A model generated the notes under the pieces. That model saw nothing but the letters and a program-made list of their open reading frames with translations. It ran no database searches and was not told where the DNA came from. The position numbers and the translations under genes were made by a program. Of a stretch of DNA of 64,000 bases, positions 47,601-61,872 are shown in pieces; within the stretch, counting starts at the first letter, position 1, and each line of letters opens with the position of its first letter. The DNA is from Xiphias gladius (lineage: Eukaryota > Chordata > Actinopteri > Istiophoriformes > Xiphiidae), in NCBI RefSeq assembly GCF_016859285.1, contig NC_053417.1, forward strand, positions 12,665,706 to 12,729,705, given 5' to 3'.

Positions 47601-50600
47601 TTGCGTCTCGGGAGTAGAAGACCATGCAGATGTCTTTGGTAATAATAGCAGGCTGGATGCAGTGGTCAAGCTGTGAAGAGGAGACACATGTTAACCATGC
47701 TGACATGCAGAGTAGTAAACTATAGAGATACACATTGGAGGAGCAGTGACCAACCTCCAGATACGCAGACAGGGTCATGAAGATCTTCTCTCCATAAGGA
47801 GTGACTCGGTTTAGCAGGAGGGAGTTGTGAAGGGAGCTGTCCCACACTGCCTCGAAGCGGTAGAAAGTCCTGAAGGGGCAACCAAAAAATGTTAAGTTAT
47901 CAGCAAAATTACAGAGAAAGGAACTTAAACGGTATCAATCTTCTATAAAGTCAGTGTCGGTGCTCTACAAAGTTTTGAGGATTTGTGTGGCTACAGCAGC
48001 AACCATTCAACTACAAGGAGACAAACCAAAAGAAGAGTCTAATTTTGACAAATAACCAGTAAGGGAGTGAGATATTGTCACTGATGATGTAAGTACAACC
48101 CTGGCAGATCAGGCAGTGAACGCTGGGCAGTGACTGAAGTTTCCCTCACACTTATCCCCAGTCATGACGAGATGTGAGGAAACACACCGAGGTGAGAACT
48201 TGACAAAATACACAACGTGAACAGGAGTCCCAGAAGTTAACAGAGTGTCAGGAATGTGCCGAGAGTGCTGCGAGCTGTGTGGGACAGTTGGCACAGGCCA
48301 GAATGGTTGCATGCACAATATAGGCTTTATATATTCTCCATGTCATGTACAAATAACACACCTTATAGCGTCAACGTGAGGACTACTTTGCAGATAAATA
48401 AATTACAAGACATACAATAATTTACTACTATCAGCACATTTGTTTAAGAGATCTGTGTCAGCCTGCTCTCTTAGATGACTGCTAGTGGGGCTCTTCCAGG
48501 GGGGTCACGCAGTTCCAGCGTGTGTCAGCAGGGGGCGCTCTTACCCACCGACAGAGCCAGAACTGCCCTGTTGGTGCCTCACTGGCCTTTGTTGCTACTG
48601 AGTAAAAACTCATGCAGTGGATAACAGCTGAGAGAAAAGCATTCATTCGGAATCTGGGTGCCACAGGAGATCAGCATACCATTGTGGTTCGAACTGGTGT
48701 GACAGTCACAAAATCACAATACAAAATAGGAGTTGCAGTTGCATTTAGGATTGCCTTTACTCATCCGTGAAAAATGTGGAATGGGATTTGTTTTTTTCAG
48801 ACACTAAATATCGGTGGAAAATAAAGGCAGACCTAATGCAGCATGCCAACAAAAAACACAAACTGTGGAGAACTTATTTCTATGAATCTTAAGGACTAAA
48901 GAGAAGCATAAAGGTCTTTCGAAGAATGAGCCTTATGTTCTCTACTCGCTGGTACCTATCAATATCCTTATCAATAGAAAGCCTGAGCACAATCATGAGT
49001 CCAGCCGCAGCAGGAGGGAAAAGAGAGTGCACAGAAAAAAAGAGAGAGGCACAAAGAGTCAGGCAACAGAGACAATGGAGCAAATTAACAGGAAAATTAA
49101 CAGCAGTGAAAATGGAAATGGTCATGCAATGTTTCCAATGTGCCTTCAGCTAATATAGAGACAACACACATACACGAGTCTAAAAAGATATTCCCACATA
49201 CTGTTTCTAAACTGCAACTGTTTTTAAGAATATATCAACTACAGTAGGTCTCAATAACTCCATCACAGGAATGTGTCCATTTGTTGTTTGCTTCAAAATA
49301 GTTTATCCTCAATCATCTTGTGATGATCATCCTGTGCTGAGAATCAAGCAGAATATACGCAGATTGCAGACAGACTTGCACCTTGAATATATGCTGTTTA
49401 TTAGGTGCAGCTGAACTTAAAATAATAAGAGCTCGGAGTGTGCGAGCATTTCAGCTACCTGTTGGAGTTGTGGGACGACTTGATGTTCTTGGCAGAAATG
49501 ATGTTGAGGGACAGGACAGCATCAGCAGCGCTATCATCCACTTCAGCTTTGTTCCTGATACGACCTGGTGGGACAGGACAGAACAGCACAGCACAGCACG
49601 GCACATCAACATTTTGTCATCACAAGAGCTCCAATGACTTCTTTTGATGGAGTGTAGAAGTTACGCTTTAAGCAGAGTGCTTTGACAGCCAGTTTGTCCA
49701 CTAACAGCCATATTGTCACGGTGTCCAGCAGCAAGACTCCGAACACGTGGCTGCTCTCTCATGAGCGTCTCTGGATAAGAATGTCAGCAGCTGAAAGTCT
49801 AAAATGTGAAATGTAATTATTTGGTCCATCAGCTACAGCTACGGCATAAACTGCTTAAAGATGGAGGCAGCTTAAGGCGAAAACAGATGCAACTTCTCAG
49901 ACTGAAATCATGACTGAGGAAAATTGTGCAAAGAATTTTCAGTGTGGCCTCATAAAGTGAAATTCCTTTGTGACAGTTTAAGGTGTTGTATTACATTGTC
50001 AGGGTATCTACTGATTCTGCTGTGCGAATGAGGAAAGAATCGCACAGAAACTTCCTCTTCTCCTCTACTGTGATAGTCGGGTGTCTGTGATAGAAGCAGT
50101 GAGGAAACAGTGCTTTGTGTTGTCGGTGAAAGGTAGAACTAGTAATCCCTGTGGGAGGACTGCTCACCCACGACCAGCTCGCGGACGTCCTTCCAGTGGA
50201 GCTCGCTGCCCTTCTCATGGATGAGAGTCACAGTGATCCTCCGCTGGATTCCCTGCAGCAAAGATGACAGGAGCTCAGGATTGGATGCAGACACAGCTAG
50301 AACAAATTTAAGCTTCTAAATGTTTCTTATAAAGAGGATATATCATTTATTGGTTTAAAAGAAAGAAATATGATGCCCCCTTTGATTTTGTGAGTTCACA
50401 GGAGAAAGATCAAATAAGAATCAGTGCACAATGCAAAACTGTCTTCATAAAACTAGTGACTGGCGTATATGACTAGTAGGAAAGGTGTGGATCTCCAGTA
50501 CCTGGTGCAGGAGGTAGGTGCCCTGGCAGGGCAGTCCCCCACTATGATCCACTACAGCTGGGATGTACCTGCAGAGGGAGGGAGGTGACACTGAGCCTGG

Positions 50601-51525
50601 ATACTTCAACCAACACATCTCATGGTATTCCTTATAAGGATTTGATAACTTGCATCAAATCAGTCAAATATGTAAATTTTTTTCACCGAGTTTACACTCA
50701 CTCACTGCCTATATGCTGCTAAAATGTGCCTCAGGTAGAAACCCCAGATCTCTTTTCTACTCAGGCTTACAAAACTCTCAACAATCTCATTTTTTATTAA
50801 CCTGTTAGGTTTTTACTTTGTTTGTGGCCTTGGTTTACAGCAACTAAGTACTAAAAGGCTCTGACATCTGGGGACATATTTTACAGACGTATTTCACTAA
50901 ATATGACTCTTATATGACATGTAGGATTCTGTGTATACCTCTGATGTTTTGATCCAAATATATTTAATAATCTTTTTATTCTCCTTTAATTTTTTCATAT
51001 TTTCCTTACATATTGTAATGTATTATATACTGTTTTTTTAAGCATATCAGTTTCCTTTGCTGAAACTGTTTAAAGTATTGCTTTCTTTTTTAGCATTAGT
51101 AAGAGATGAATCTGAAGATCTCACATTATGTATCTTTCTTAAAATGACATATAAAGAACATTAAGCATTCAAGAACTTTGTATTTATTGCTGTATGTGGA
51201 TATAACATGCATGTTTGGACACTCACTCTCCAGTGGGCTCAAGCTCGCTGATCTCAAACCAGACCAGCAGGTCGTACTTGCTGACGCACTGACCCAGGTT
51301 GGACTTGGTGATGGTGTTTAACTTGGTGGCTGGAACTGACACACAAATACACATAAACTCAATATGACAAACTTGAATTTGCCTGAATTTCAGAGGGCAT
51401 GAATGAAAATAATATAGTTAAAATGTATTTATAAACTATATAAATTGGATTACTAAATGGAGGCTGGATATGTGATGTGAACGCACGGTTGAAACTGGAT
51501 ACTGAGCCATTTGTGCGCACGCACG

Positions 51526-51576
<51 letters not shown>

Positions 51577-54500
51577 ACACTCACACACACAGCCAATATT
51601 CATAGGAGGTGTTACTTATAAAATACATTATTACTGAAATAAGATGGACACATATAATAGGAACAATAACACTTTATATTCAAAGCCAACAGTTGAACAT
51701 ACTAGGGTGTTAGGAGGAGCTAAATCACAGATTACAACATCACTGACAGCACCCTGCTGTCTAACACATCAGGATTATGTTCCTGTAGAAAAAGGCTAAT
51801 CTTTGAGGCACACAGATACTTCCATTTACGTTCAAAATAGCTGAAATGAACATTATTCCTACCGTAATTGGACTGGAGCTGAACCTATACAGGCTTAAGC
51901 CTCTGTAGTCTGATTTATGCTGTGAATGTGATCTTCTATGATAATGATAAATGCTCATTTGGTTATTTGGCTTAAGATTCAGCACAAGCAGCAGTTTTAC
52001 CTCAAGGTGTCAGCTCAGGCCAGACTGTAAGCGACAGGGGAGGGTTGGACTTAGCTGACTGGACCTAAATAGACCTGCAGCAAGGTGCAGTACACAAAAC
52101 CACTGCAGAGCTTTATCGTGCTACTGCCTGCAGTCACTGAGCACAACAAGAGCAAAGCGAGGCACTAGTCTAATTACTAAAACACATGTGCATCTGATGC
52201 CCGGCTACTACACTTTCCGCTGTACCAACCGTGGTGCCTGGGCACAATAAACACAGGGTCATTTGGTACTGGGAGGAAGGGGAAGTGAGAGAGCTGGTCA
52301 GCCTCATCCTCCAGACTGGCCACAGCAGAGGAGGCCAGGGCGTTGGCATGCTCGGACAGCGTGTCCAGCACCTTGCCGTTCACATAGCCGCTCATCAAGT
52401 AGCGGACCAACTCTATCTTACGGGTGTGGTCTGGGTTTGCAATGTATGATATTGTATCAACGGTGAGAAAGATTGGAAGGGACGTGTGAAAAAGGAGATG
52501 TGGAAAAGGGGAGGACAGAGTTGGGTAAGAGGATTATGGATGGTGGGAGAATGATAAAATATGAGACAAAAAAAATCCAAAGGAGGCGAGAAATGAAAGA
52601 AAAGTGGAAGGAAATATGAGGCATGCTTATATAACCATAGAGAAAGAAATATGTTGAAATAATGGTGACAGGTGCAGAAGATGTTGCTGTCTGAATATAT
52701 GGTGTGATGACATTAAAAGCCTTACCTGGTTTAGACAGAGGCATGGGAATAGGATAGTATTTCCTTGATGGTGTTGGTGGACTGTTAAGACAAAACAAAA
52801 CAAAACAAAATATTTCTAAACTGTAGAAAATCTCTTATTGGAGAATATTGAAATCAATTTGAGCCAGATGCAAACAAACCCTAATTCTAACAAAATATGG
52901 TGTACCAAATATGATTGATCACAGCATTGATGAAAAATTCTTTAAAGCAATACAGCAACTCCATGCTGCTGTTTGTTTGGTTTTTTGGGGTTTTTTTTTT
53001 TTTTAAATAAACACAACCCACCTGATCAGGTCCTGTCCATGAAGATGCAGTGGGTGCTGTTGGTAATGGCCAAACACTTCAAACACAATGGGCTTGCTCT
53101 TGATATACTCAATAAAGGACTCTGTGACTTCCACTGAAATCTGCTCCGACAGTGCAAAAACAAGGCATTGTCAAAATTTATTAACATAGAGTTGTTAAGG
53201 TACAGCTTCTGTATGTGTATTCGTGCGTGTGTGTGTAGGTGCGTGCATAGACTCACATTCTGGACGTGGTAAAAGCCCAGAGGAGCTCCTTTGCCGGTGT
53301 TCTTCAGAGGCTCAGTAGAAAAAGCCTCATCATGACGATGAAGGAAGCTGAAGAGATGAAAACAAACGAGCATCAGCATGTGACATTTATTTGTCCACAG
53401 GATAATGGTGTTTCCCTTAAAATCTGCAACTTCAAGTGCAATGCAAAAGACAAACAAATTTCATCAACCCTTAGGGAGTTAGCTCGAACTCAAACTCTTA
53501 TTATTCATACTGACTTTCTGAGCAGTTTTGAAATTTGCCAAGTTCACAGATAAAGCTATATCAATTTTCTTTATTAATGATAGTTTTAGACCTAAAATGT
53601 TACATTTCATGCAAATCTGTTTAGATGTAATAATATTAATTCTATATACTAGTGTCATGAATTCATCCCTTGGTTTAGCAGTTTCTTGTCGGTACTGTAT
53701 AAATACCTTTTTTTCACGGTAAGATTAACTTAATTCTAATATATGCAACCATTACAATATTTACAATATTATGACTGTAGATATAAGACACCACATGGGG
53801 CACATACAACTGTGAAGATTTGATATTAGGATTCAAGTTACAACAACCTTTATTTTGAGTATCGTGAACTCACTTGAATTGGCAGAAGATGTCAGCATAC
53901 TCAGGCAGGATGCCGCTGGCCTGGAGCACAGTAACACGGAAGGTAAAGATGCTGCCCACCTCCAGCTGGCCTGCCAGACCGTCACCATGACTCAGTTTGG
54001 TCTCTGCGATGTTACTCAGCTTGAGGTCTGAAAAAAGCCACAGGGGAGGTTTACGAGGACTTTTGCTGTGATTTATTGAAAATGACCTGCAACTGCAACT
54101 GCACCTGCGATTTTCCATCTCCATATGAATTCAAAGCTCTGCACATTATCAAGCTTTTGATTTGTAGAGCAGATTCTGCTGTTCACTCCTCAAATAGCCT
54201 TTGTACACATTCCTTCACAAAGCAAGAAAAAATGCAGGCTCATTTCCATGACTAAACATTTTAAAGTCCTCCTTTGCATTCAATAAGACCATCTGCCAAG
54301 CTTGTTTCCCATTGGGGCTGAGAGGTTGAAATTTATGAGAGGTGAAGGTCGGGCTGCCGTACCCATGTCATTGATTCTGTTGAGCTCCTCTGAGGCTGTG
54401 ATGACCTCTGAACTCTGACCCTGACCTTCGACAATGCGCAGCTCTTCCAGGGACAAGCCAGAACGGGTCATAACCGCGGAGGGAAAGTCATTCTGATTGG

Positions 54501-57500
54501 ATGAAAAGGAGACGCAAGAGTAGGAGGAGGAAGACATTAGCATATAGCTGGTAGAAAGAAATGGAGTCACCAACTTCCACCTGTGTGTGTGCATTTCTGT
54601 AATACTTGTGCAACAGTCACTGTGTCCAAAACTATATTTGCTATTCCTTAAGACTGCTTTTAGAAAATAAATAAGAAATTTTTAAAAAAAGTATAAAACT
54701 CAAAGAAAACACAACTTCCTCTGCTGACGTCATGTTTTACCCCAAATATTATACACTGCCTCATACACACAGGAAAAGTGCTCTCTTAAGTTTGAAATTC
54801 CTGTCATCTGACTCAGAGCTTACCTTTTTGAAGTACTCATCATCAAAGGAAATCTTGGCGGTTCCTGACTGTCTAACTCCTGACCCGTAGTCTGGAGCCT
54901 CCTCGTCAGCTACAAAGAGACAAACCGTGCTCTTATCAGCGTCTATCACAGACACAGCTGACTAAAACCGTCAAGGCACATCAAAGGGAATACACCAAGA
55001 ATCTGAAGGAATTTTCTCTTTGCCACCAGATTGGTGGCTTGAAGGGCCCTTCAAAATGTTATCCTTGAAATAGAAGGTAGAACCATATATTTATCTAGGT
55101 ATTTGGCTTGAGTAGTACATATTTTGGTATTAAAATATCAAAAAGACTATGATAGAAATAAAATGTCACTTCAGGGCACAAATACATGGAATCGATACAC
55201 AGGAAGTAGCAATAAGTATGCTTTTTAACTGCTCCACTACACATAACAACCATATTATTTCTCTGAAAGTCTGACAAATCACTAATATAAATGGTCTCCT
55301 TCACAAGGATTTGCCTTTTAAAATTTGATAACGCACTCTAGAAATATCGTCAAAGCATAATAACACATAAATGAGTGATTAGCAGGATACAACCTGTGTA
55401 TAAAGATCTCAACATTCTTGTTCATTAGAGAATCTGATTAATTACTCACCAGCTATAGCCTGGACCCCCACGCGCAGGAAACCACGCACCGCGCCCTTCT
55501 CTGTTACTATGGCAACACGGTGAACCAGTGGTACAGGGTACAGCAGGTTACTCAGGTACACGAAAGCTCTGAGAGTAAAAACAAGGAAATGTGATACATG
55601 AAAACCTGATTCTGTTGCAGACTGCTGCAGTCTTTAGTTCCAGGAAGCATTAGCACTGTATTATGATGGTGTATGTTGTATTTTTTTGTGTTATATAAAT
55701 GTCTTGTTATCTGTTACATTTGATTAATAAGAAGCAAATTGGATATCCACTTATTGAAAAATATCTAGTCACATAGAGACAGTTCTCCGATAGCTTTATA
55801 TTATCTACAGACTGACAGATGTGCCTTTACAATACACATCTCATAATGTGCACAAACATTTCCACTGTTTAGCATTTATTAAGGACTGAATTAACATACA
55901 ATGATATATTAGTGACAATTATGTTAAGGGACAAGAAAAAACAAAATGAAGACAGAAAACTGAACATAAAGTCATACATGCTTCAGGGCACTGAAATCAG
56001 CAGCGGCTTAAACCATCCCTTTTATTTTTAAACTGCGTGACAGGGGTGATGACAGATCGCCTGGGATGCAGCAGTAAAGGCTGTAAAAGAGTGGTTTATT
56101 GTGTTGTATTATGGTGATGTTAGTTTCTCACTAACACACTCACTGACATTTTGGTTTTGGGACTTGATTTGTCTTGCTGCACCTCTGGTGACCTACTCTT
56201 TCTCTGCCACCCCTCCCTCCATCCTTCCCTCTCCCCCTCTCCCCCTCTCTCCCTGTGCTGGGAGACTCAAGGCCGAGGCGGGGGAGAGATATCAATCTGT
56301 AAAATCTCTGAAGTCACGGTGACGCAGGTAGCAGAGCCACGACTGTCGCAGAGTCTGGCGAAGCCTACATCAATCTGTTGTCTTATTCTGAGATTAGCAC
56401 ACTGTGCTTATTACCAAACTATTACAGCGCTGAGGCTCCAGACTCGGTACAACGTATGCTGTGATTTCAAATGCTGCTGCAGCAAATTATTTCATCTTGA
56501 CATCACTTTAAAACAAATACAAGTAAGTGTGATTATGAGGTTGCCAACTACAACTAAGTTAATTTTACCTACAATATAATAAACAAGGTTATAAAACAAA
56601 TGATTTAACCACAATGTAATAAATAAAACAAAAAACAAATCAAACAAGGTTTAAAGGATTAAAAAAAACATAAAATGACAGACAGCTAATAAATTTAGAC
56701 ACAGCAAATACATGTAACTTCACACACGCATGGGAGTTAATACAGTCAGCACTGTCATGGTGGCGGGAGATGAGACATCACGCTGGGAGGAGGTAGAGAA
56801 ATATGATGGATGGTGGCTTTTCATTCTTTTGGAAACCTCATCTACATTGAAAGTAACTGATAAAAAGCCGGCCTGTGAGCGCAGAAGTATGACTAATCAA
56901 ATTAAATTCAAAAGTGGTCCAGTTTATCTCTGCGAAAGTGCGATACATTCTGTGGATCTGATTCTGAAATTATTCTTTCACCAGGGAGGGCTTTACTGAT
57001 AATTAATATGTGATACACTTACAATATTTGCTCACATTTTTGATTTGCCAGCTACTAAAATAATGTGTAAAATAGTGTCTCTCGTATCCTATATACTTCT
57101 GCTTTAACATCTCTCAACTCAACGCCTGTTGGGTGCATGAATTCATGCATGAAACCTGTTTTATAAAATGTTAATTATCCTTTATTTGCACGATGTTGTG
57201 TTTTTTTTCGTTAATTATAGAGGTGTTTTATAACCTACATTCTTTTATTTGTATATCTTTCCCCCTTCTATTTCACATTGCTCTATATCTGAGAATTAAA
57301 ATAAAATAAACTACACTAAACCAATCCAACATCCACCCGGACTCCTGTCCCAGCTTGTGTGTGGAGGATGTGGGAATGCCACTGCCAGACACCAACCTTC
57401 CCACCAGGATGAACCAGGGGGAGCGGTCATAGAAGGGGTCTTGGCCGTCGCTGAAGATGTCCGATCCCTCCTCGGTGCCGGCATCCGAGCTGGTGTCATC

Positions 57501-60500
57501 CACAAATGCCTCATCGTCAATCAAATCAGACATCTCGCTCTGTCGCTCGTCCGCCAGCTCGGTGATCTCAGAGTCAGTGGTGGAGAACGTAGGCGAGGGC
57601 GTGCGGTCGGCCAGGTGCTCATTAACGCAACCGTGGAAGATGGGGGAGCTGAGAGGGTTGGTAGTTCGGGAGCGGTGGCAAGAATCAAGGAAAGGTAACA
57701 ATGCAGTAACAGAAGAGTTAAACAGGCCACTGCAGTTCATAAAGTATAGTTTAGATGTGATATTTCACTTTGGCATAAAAATCATTGCTTTCTCACAATG
57801 TCTCATAGTTTCTTACCACAAATTTTATAAAAGCATGTACTAATATAAAAAAACATAAACACGGTTTTGAATCATTGAATTGCAAAGTAATCAACCACCA
57901 ACAGCAGATGGCACATGCTTACTTTTCTCTACTTAGAGTATTAGCTAAACCAAATAAATTAAGAAAATTTTTTTTCCTAATAATATTACTTTGGAGCTTT
58001 TGCAAAAGTAACAGAAGGATTCATTTCATGAAGAGCAGGTATTACAAGAAGCAGGTGTCAAAGCAGTTTATAGAAAAATTACTATGTTATACCAAAATGA
58101 AATGTCACTTTAAAAGGATTAACGTATAAATCTTCTAATGTATGCTGGCTGGAAGAGGATAGAATACAAAATGTCACTAATTTCCAGATTATCCAAATAC
58201 ACTATGTTGTTAACAAGCTTTTGTGTGAACTGGAATGGTATCAATGTGAGAATGGCAACAGACACAGTAAAATTATATAAAGGGTGAGTGAAAATAACAT
58301 CATTTATGATTTTTAAAAAAAAAGACAACTTAAAATGCAATGTCAAATAAATACATTATTAAGTTACATGGAATCAGAAGCACCAAAATAAAATCACAAA
58401 TCATATTATGAACATGACCAAAAAAAAAAAACTTTTTTTTTTTTTTTACATGAGCAACATTAGACATATATGATAAAACATGATGCCAAAATTCGTGCTA
58501 TCACTGGTCTATGTGACTCTAATGACAGAAAATGAATCCGTGGAACACAATTTGAACATGAAAATGAATAATGAAATGAAAGTAAATGTGTAGATCCATT
58601 TTAAATAAATGGATCACAAAAGCCACCTTAGTGAAGCCATATCGAATTAGTTAGCCACAAAACCTCTTCTTTAGAACTCACACAGGCAACAACGGGCACA
58701 AAAAAAAAGCATTCAAACAGGATATTTAGTGATGTAGTATTGTAACATGTGCAGTCAGTACTGAATATGTATTTCCTTTTGGTGTGTTACATACCTCCCC
58801 ACTAGTTTAAACCAGTGGAAACGGTCATAGAATGGATCATTTCCTGTCAGAGTGCCCTCGCCGTCCTCCTGGTGTGTGGAGGCCATTTCGCCAGCACGGT
58901 CATACATCTCTCTCATCTGGTCCAGCCTCTGCCTGCAAATGACGACAGAGTGCGCTCAACATTAATGAGAAGCAGAAAGAGAATATACAGCTAACCTAAT
59001 GTCTGGAGGGAAGAGATGCTGCCAGAGGTACAGCTATACAGCTATAATATTTGTATTTTTTGTAATATTTTTCTGGTCCTGAAGGCATGAGAAATGATCT
59101 GAAAACAGGCTGATAGAGCAAATGACTGTGGTGACTAATCAATCTAAACAAATCTAGCTAAATTCACGACTAGTTAAAGGTATGGTGATTACTTGAGTTT
59201 ATCAAGGGACCAGTAGTGCGTGGCTCCATTCTTTAGGTCCTGAACCTCTACAGCCACCACGGTGCGGGGGAAAGGCCTGGGGTCACGTTCTTTCTCTGGC
59301 TCTGTTGGCAGTAGCTCAGGGGGCAGCGGAGAGTACAGCGTGTCGGTCAGCAAGACAAACTGGAACTGGACCTGAAAAACGTAGTAGGGAAGAATAAAAG
59401 GACAGTTTAAAAAACATCATGCCGAGTCAAGAAACGCAACATCAAAAAAACAAGTATGAGGATCCATCCTGACTTCGAGGATCCTGAGTTAAAACACAGA
59501 ACCAGTGCACCTTCTAAAAAGGTTTATTCATAACTGTGATCAACATTTTCTGTAAATCAAAAACTCAGGAGATATGCAGGGCTCAATGTCTTTTGTAGTA
59601 TAGTTATATTTTATTGCAGACATATCAAGGTTGAAAGGTCAAACGAATCCATACCACCCTCCATTTTGTGGTCTCTCTCTTCCCAGCATCCTCTGGGGGC
59701 ATGCTGAACCACTTAACAACATTGGACATAAATTACAGATACAAGAAACCTAAAGATAAATTAAAAAAACGTCTGTGATAGATGACCCATCTGCAGTATC
59801 AATCCTGTAGCACCTAGAACTGAACAAGAATATAAATCACTTTGGTCTCCTGATGGGGAAGATGGACCATAGCAGAAGCGCTTCTGATTTGTAACAAATT
59901 CAATTTTTCTATATGACAATGAGTCAACACCCCACTCTGAAGGACTTAAAGGACTGTCTTGTGCGTGTGCAACATACATTATGTTTTAAGTTGAGTGTCC
60001 AGTTATATATATCACTAGCATCACACTGGACTGAATAGAAATCTGAAGTCTAGCAGCATCTCTCATAACATCACCATGTCAGTTTGTAATTTGGTATACG
60101 GTCAGCAGATCACATATCGGCGTCATCTTGCATCACAGTTGAACATCCCAGAACCTGATGCATAATGGCTATGTGGCTAATTCACCTCTGTAGACGCCTG
60201 CCAGGTGAGAAAGTCTGGCTTTTTACTACATTTAGGGTCATTGGTTTTGTATCATACTCTGCACACACTTTTCATTCAACTTTTAACATCACTCTTTAGA
60301 AGGTCTCCAAATTTAAATTTTGTTTTTAGGCCTTTCAGTAAACCAGGTTAAAAACTCTTCCGTTTAGATTAAGTTTAAAAGTGTATACATTTTTCTTTAT
60401 TCCCAAAGCTAGTGATCCCAACTTTAACCAATCCTAAACTGAAATGTCAGTCTACTCACTTTCTTCTTTAGCTCCACACTAATGGCGTTGGCCTCCTTCA

Positions 60501-61872
60501 GGTAGACAGCATTTCCCCACAGCTGGTCACGGAGGGAGGTGAACTGATGGTACCTCCACTTCCTGAAGGCCCACTGTGCCATCTCAAACTCATGCTGAGT
60601 CCACGGCACTGCAGGGAGACAGGAGACAGAGTTTATGTTAACATGATGCAAACTGTACACAAATAAACACGCACACGCACTCACAATGTAAATCCACATA
60701 AAACCAAAAAAGGACCATACCATTTGTTTTGCTTGTTTTAGCCCAACTACAGATCAACCGCACTTTACATTACTGCCTGCAATTCTAGGTAATCCTTCAT
60801 TTTGAATTTTTTGGTCACCTTTACTTTAAGTGAATATTTCCTGCAAGCAGTGCCTGACCTGAAAACCATTCCTTTGTTTTGCGTTCAGAGACATCAGGGT
60901 TTACTGTCAGCTGCAGAAAAGCATTTGATTTACAAGCAATGCATAAGGAAAATCAAATCCAGGAGACAAACAGTTCTCTTCTATAAAGTCACAGTTTGTC
61001 ATCCAAATACAAAAAATTTTTTTAGCTCCAATACCCAAAGTCAAAACATAAGGCTAAAACTTGCGATCAATCTCAATTTGATTGACAACTATAGAAGAGA
61101 ATAGTTTTATTTCAACTAAACATTGTAATACCTAGATGGGTTGGGATGACTCTAAGCGCATTAGGACTATATTTTCAATCAGGTCCGACACAGACAAAAA
61201 GTTAATGTGTCCTCCTTCAATAACAATGGGTCAGTCAACCAAGGAGACAAAATATTCACTGTGGTGGATTACCAATCTCAATTAACAATCTGTGTGTTAG
61301 CTTTCAAACTGCTGCTGAAGAGAGTGGAAACTAGTGGCTGTTTGGAATATAGGGAAATACATTTATTTTGAAAAACTGCTTTCTCTGGCAATTTGTAACT
61401 GATGGGCTAAAACATGATAAAATAGAAGTATGGTCCCTTAGACTTCAAGTAGAATGGTTTATATTAGATTAGTAGCATGTTTTCTTTCAAAGGGATTAGA
61501 GCATATATTACTTATGAACTAGTTTGACTGAATACCTTGAATGGGTCATTAGTATAGCAATATTAACAAATTGTAATTAATCTGAATGAGGCTGATATTA
61601 CGTATTTTTGATTATGAAACAGAAAATACTATACGCACATCCCAGTAGTTTAGGCTCTGGACAGAGAATGTGGAAGGAAACATACAGTGCATTTTTATAT
61701 ATATTTGGGGCTTATATACAGTATGTAAAAGAGATATCTACAGGACTGAATATTTACAGTACACACCTTCCTCTTCCTCCTCCTCCTCCAGCTCTTCCTC
61801 ATCAGGTGTCTCCGCTACCAGCGAACGAGTGTCCACCTGTTTTTGAAGTTCTTGCAATTTGCTCTCGTAAAC
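44628..61872 (-). CDS. kif1b: Kinesin-3 motor KIF1B, beta-type C-terminal part (5' incomplete)
   Basis: Twenty-seven exons (minus): 61767-61872, 60460-60608, 59193-59371, 58795-58932, 57397-57648, 55450-55568, 54824-54909, 54363-54492, 53874-54027, 53257-53347, 53022-53140, 52726-52781, 51227-51335, 50502-50568, 50168-50252, 49459-49564, 47755-47869, 47537-47670, 47359-47420, 47108-47253, 46614-46874, 46436-46507, 46007-46128, 45682-45834, 45189-45381, 44778-44896, 44628-44670 (TAA). They total 3366 nt, 1121 residues, with every junction in phase. KIF1B beta carries synaptic-vesicle precursors along axonal microtubules. Present: an acidic hinge (EEEEEEE), the KIF1B domain around LREMYD-type [15 protein letters not shown], the KIF1B-specific [10 protein letters not shown] exon, the DUF3694-type region ([17 protein letters not shown] to [20 protein letters not shown]), a Ser-rich linker and the C-terminal lipid-binding PH domain ([12 protein letters not shown] to [19 protein letters not shown]). 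Motor, FHA and alpha-specific exons lie off the right edge. The tail ends RRRSGLMKN. Confidence 0.97.
45390..45421 (-). repeat. Poly-A/T run used as a splice polypyrimidine tract
   Basis: On the KIF1B strand this is about 30 T with one or two C interruptions, followed by CTTGTCAG, directly before the PH-domain exon 45189-45381. It makes a strong but mutable polypyrimidine tract. Confidence 0.85.
47870..49458 (-). other. KIF1B intron, no feature
   Basis: An intron of about 1.6 kb between the NSN|R and [10 protein letters not shown] exons. Short ORFs on both strands have no splice logic and no recognisable domain. Confidence 0.7.
51517..51591. repeat. (CA)n microsatellite with CG interruptions
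   Basis: Alternating GCAC then (AC)n over about 75 bp in a KIF1B intron; an ORF of Cys-Val repeats across it is spurious. Confidence 0.95.
52230..52430 (-). CDS. kif1b: Candidate KIF1B cassette exon (67 codons)
   Basis: This 201-bp segment is open in exactly one frame and lies between acceptor GCAAACCCAG (RC of 52431-52440) and donor GTTGGT (RC of 52224-52229). Both ends are phase 1, matching the CCA G| end of exon 52726-52781 and the |TT CCA start of exon 51227-51335, so it can be included or skipped without a frame change. It would encode [20 protein letters not shown] followed by [17 protein letters not shown], an acidic SLEDEADQL and a hydrophobic [18 protein letters not shown]. The GTTGGT donor type is used by three other exons of this gene. 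I cannot match it to any KIF1B, KIF1A or KIF1C isoform I remember. It would sit between the Pro-rich MPLSKP motif and VPATKLNT. Confidence 0.6.
55569..57396 (-). other. KIF1B intron, no feature
   Basis: About 1.8 kb separating the exon ending WFILVGR from the one starting [11 protein letters not shown]-rich, with short CT-rich tracts near 56215-56255; no exon or repeat family recognised. Confidence 0.7.
57649..58794 (-). other. KIF1B intron, no feature
   Basis: AT-rich intron with an A/T run pair at 58421-58447 (A-run then T-run, a potential small hairpin). No coding exon. Confidence 0.7.
59372..60459 (-). other. KIF1B intron, no feature
   Basis: Intron between the ELKKK and [10 protein letters not shown] exons; ORFs within it have no domain or splice support. 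Confidence 0.7.

Noticed and set aside
57357-57843. Long plus-strand ORFs opposite a KIF1B exon
   Set aside because: They are antisense shadows of the GC-rich [10 protein letters not shown] exon on the minus strand.
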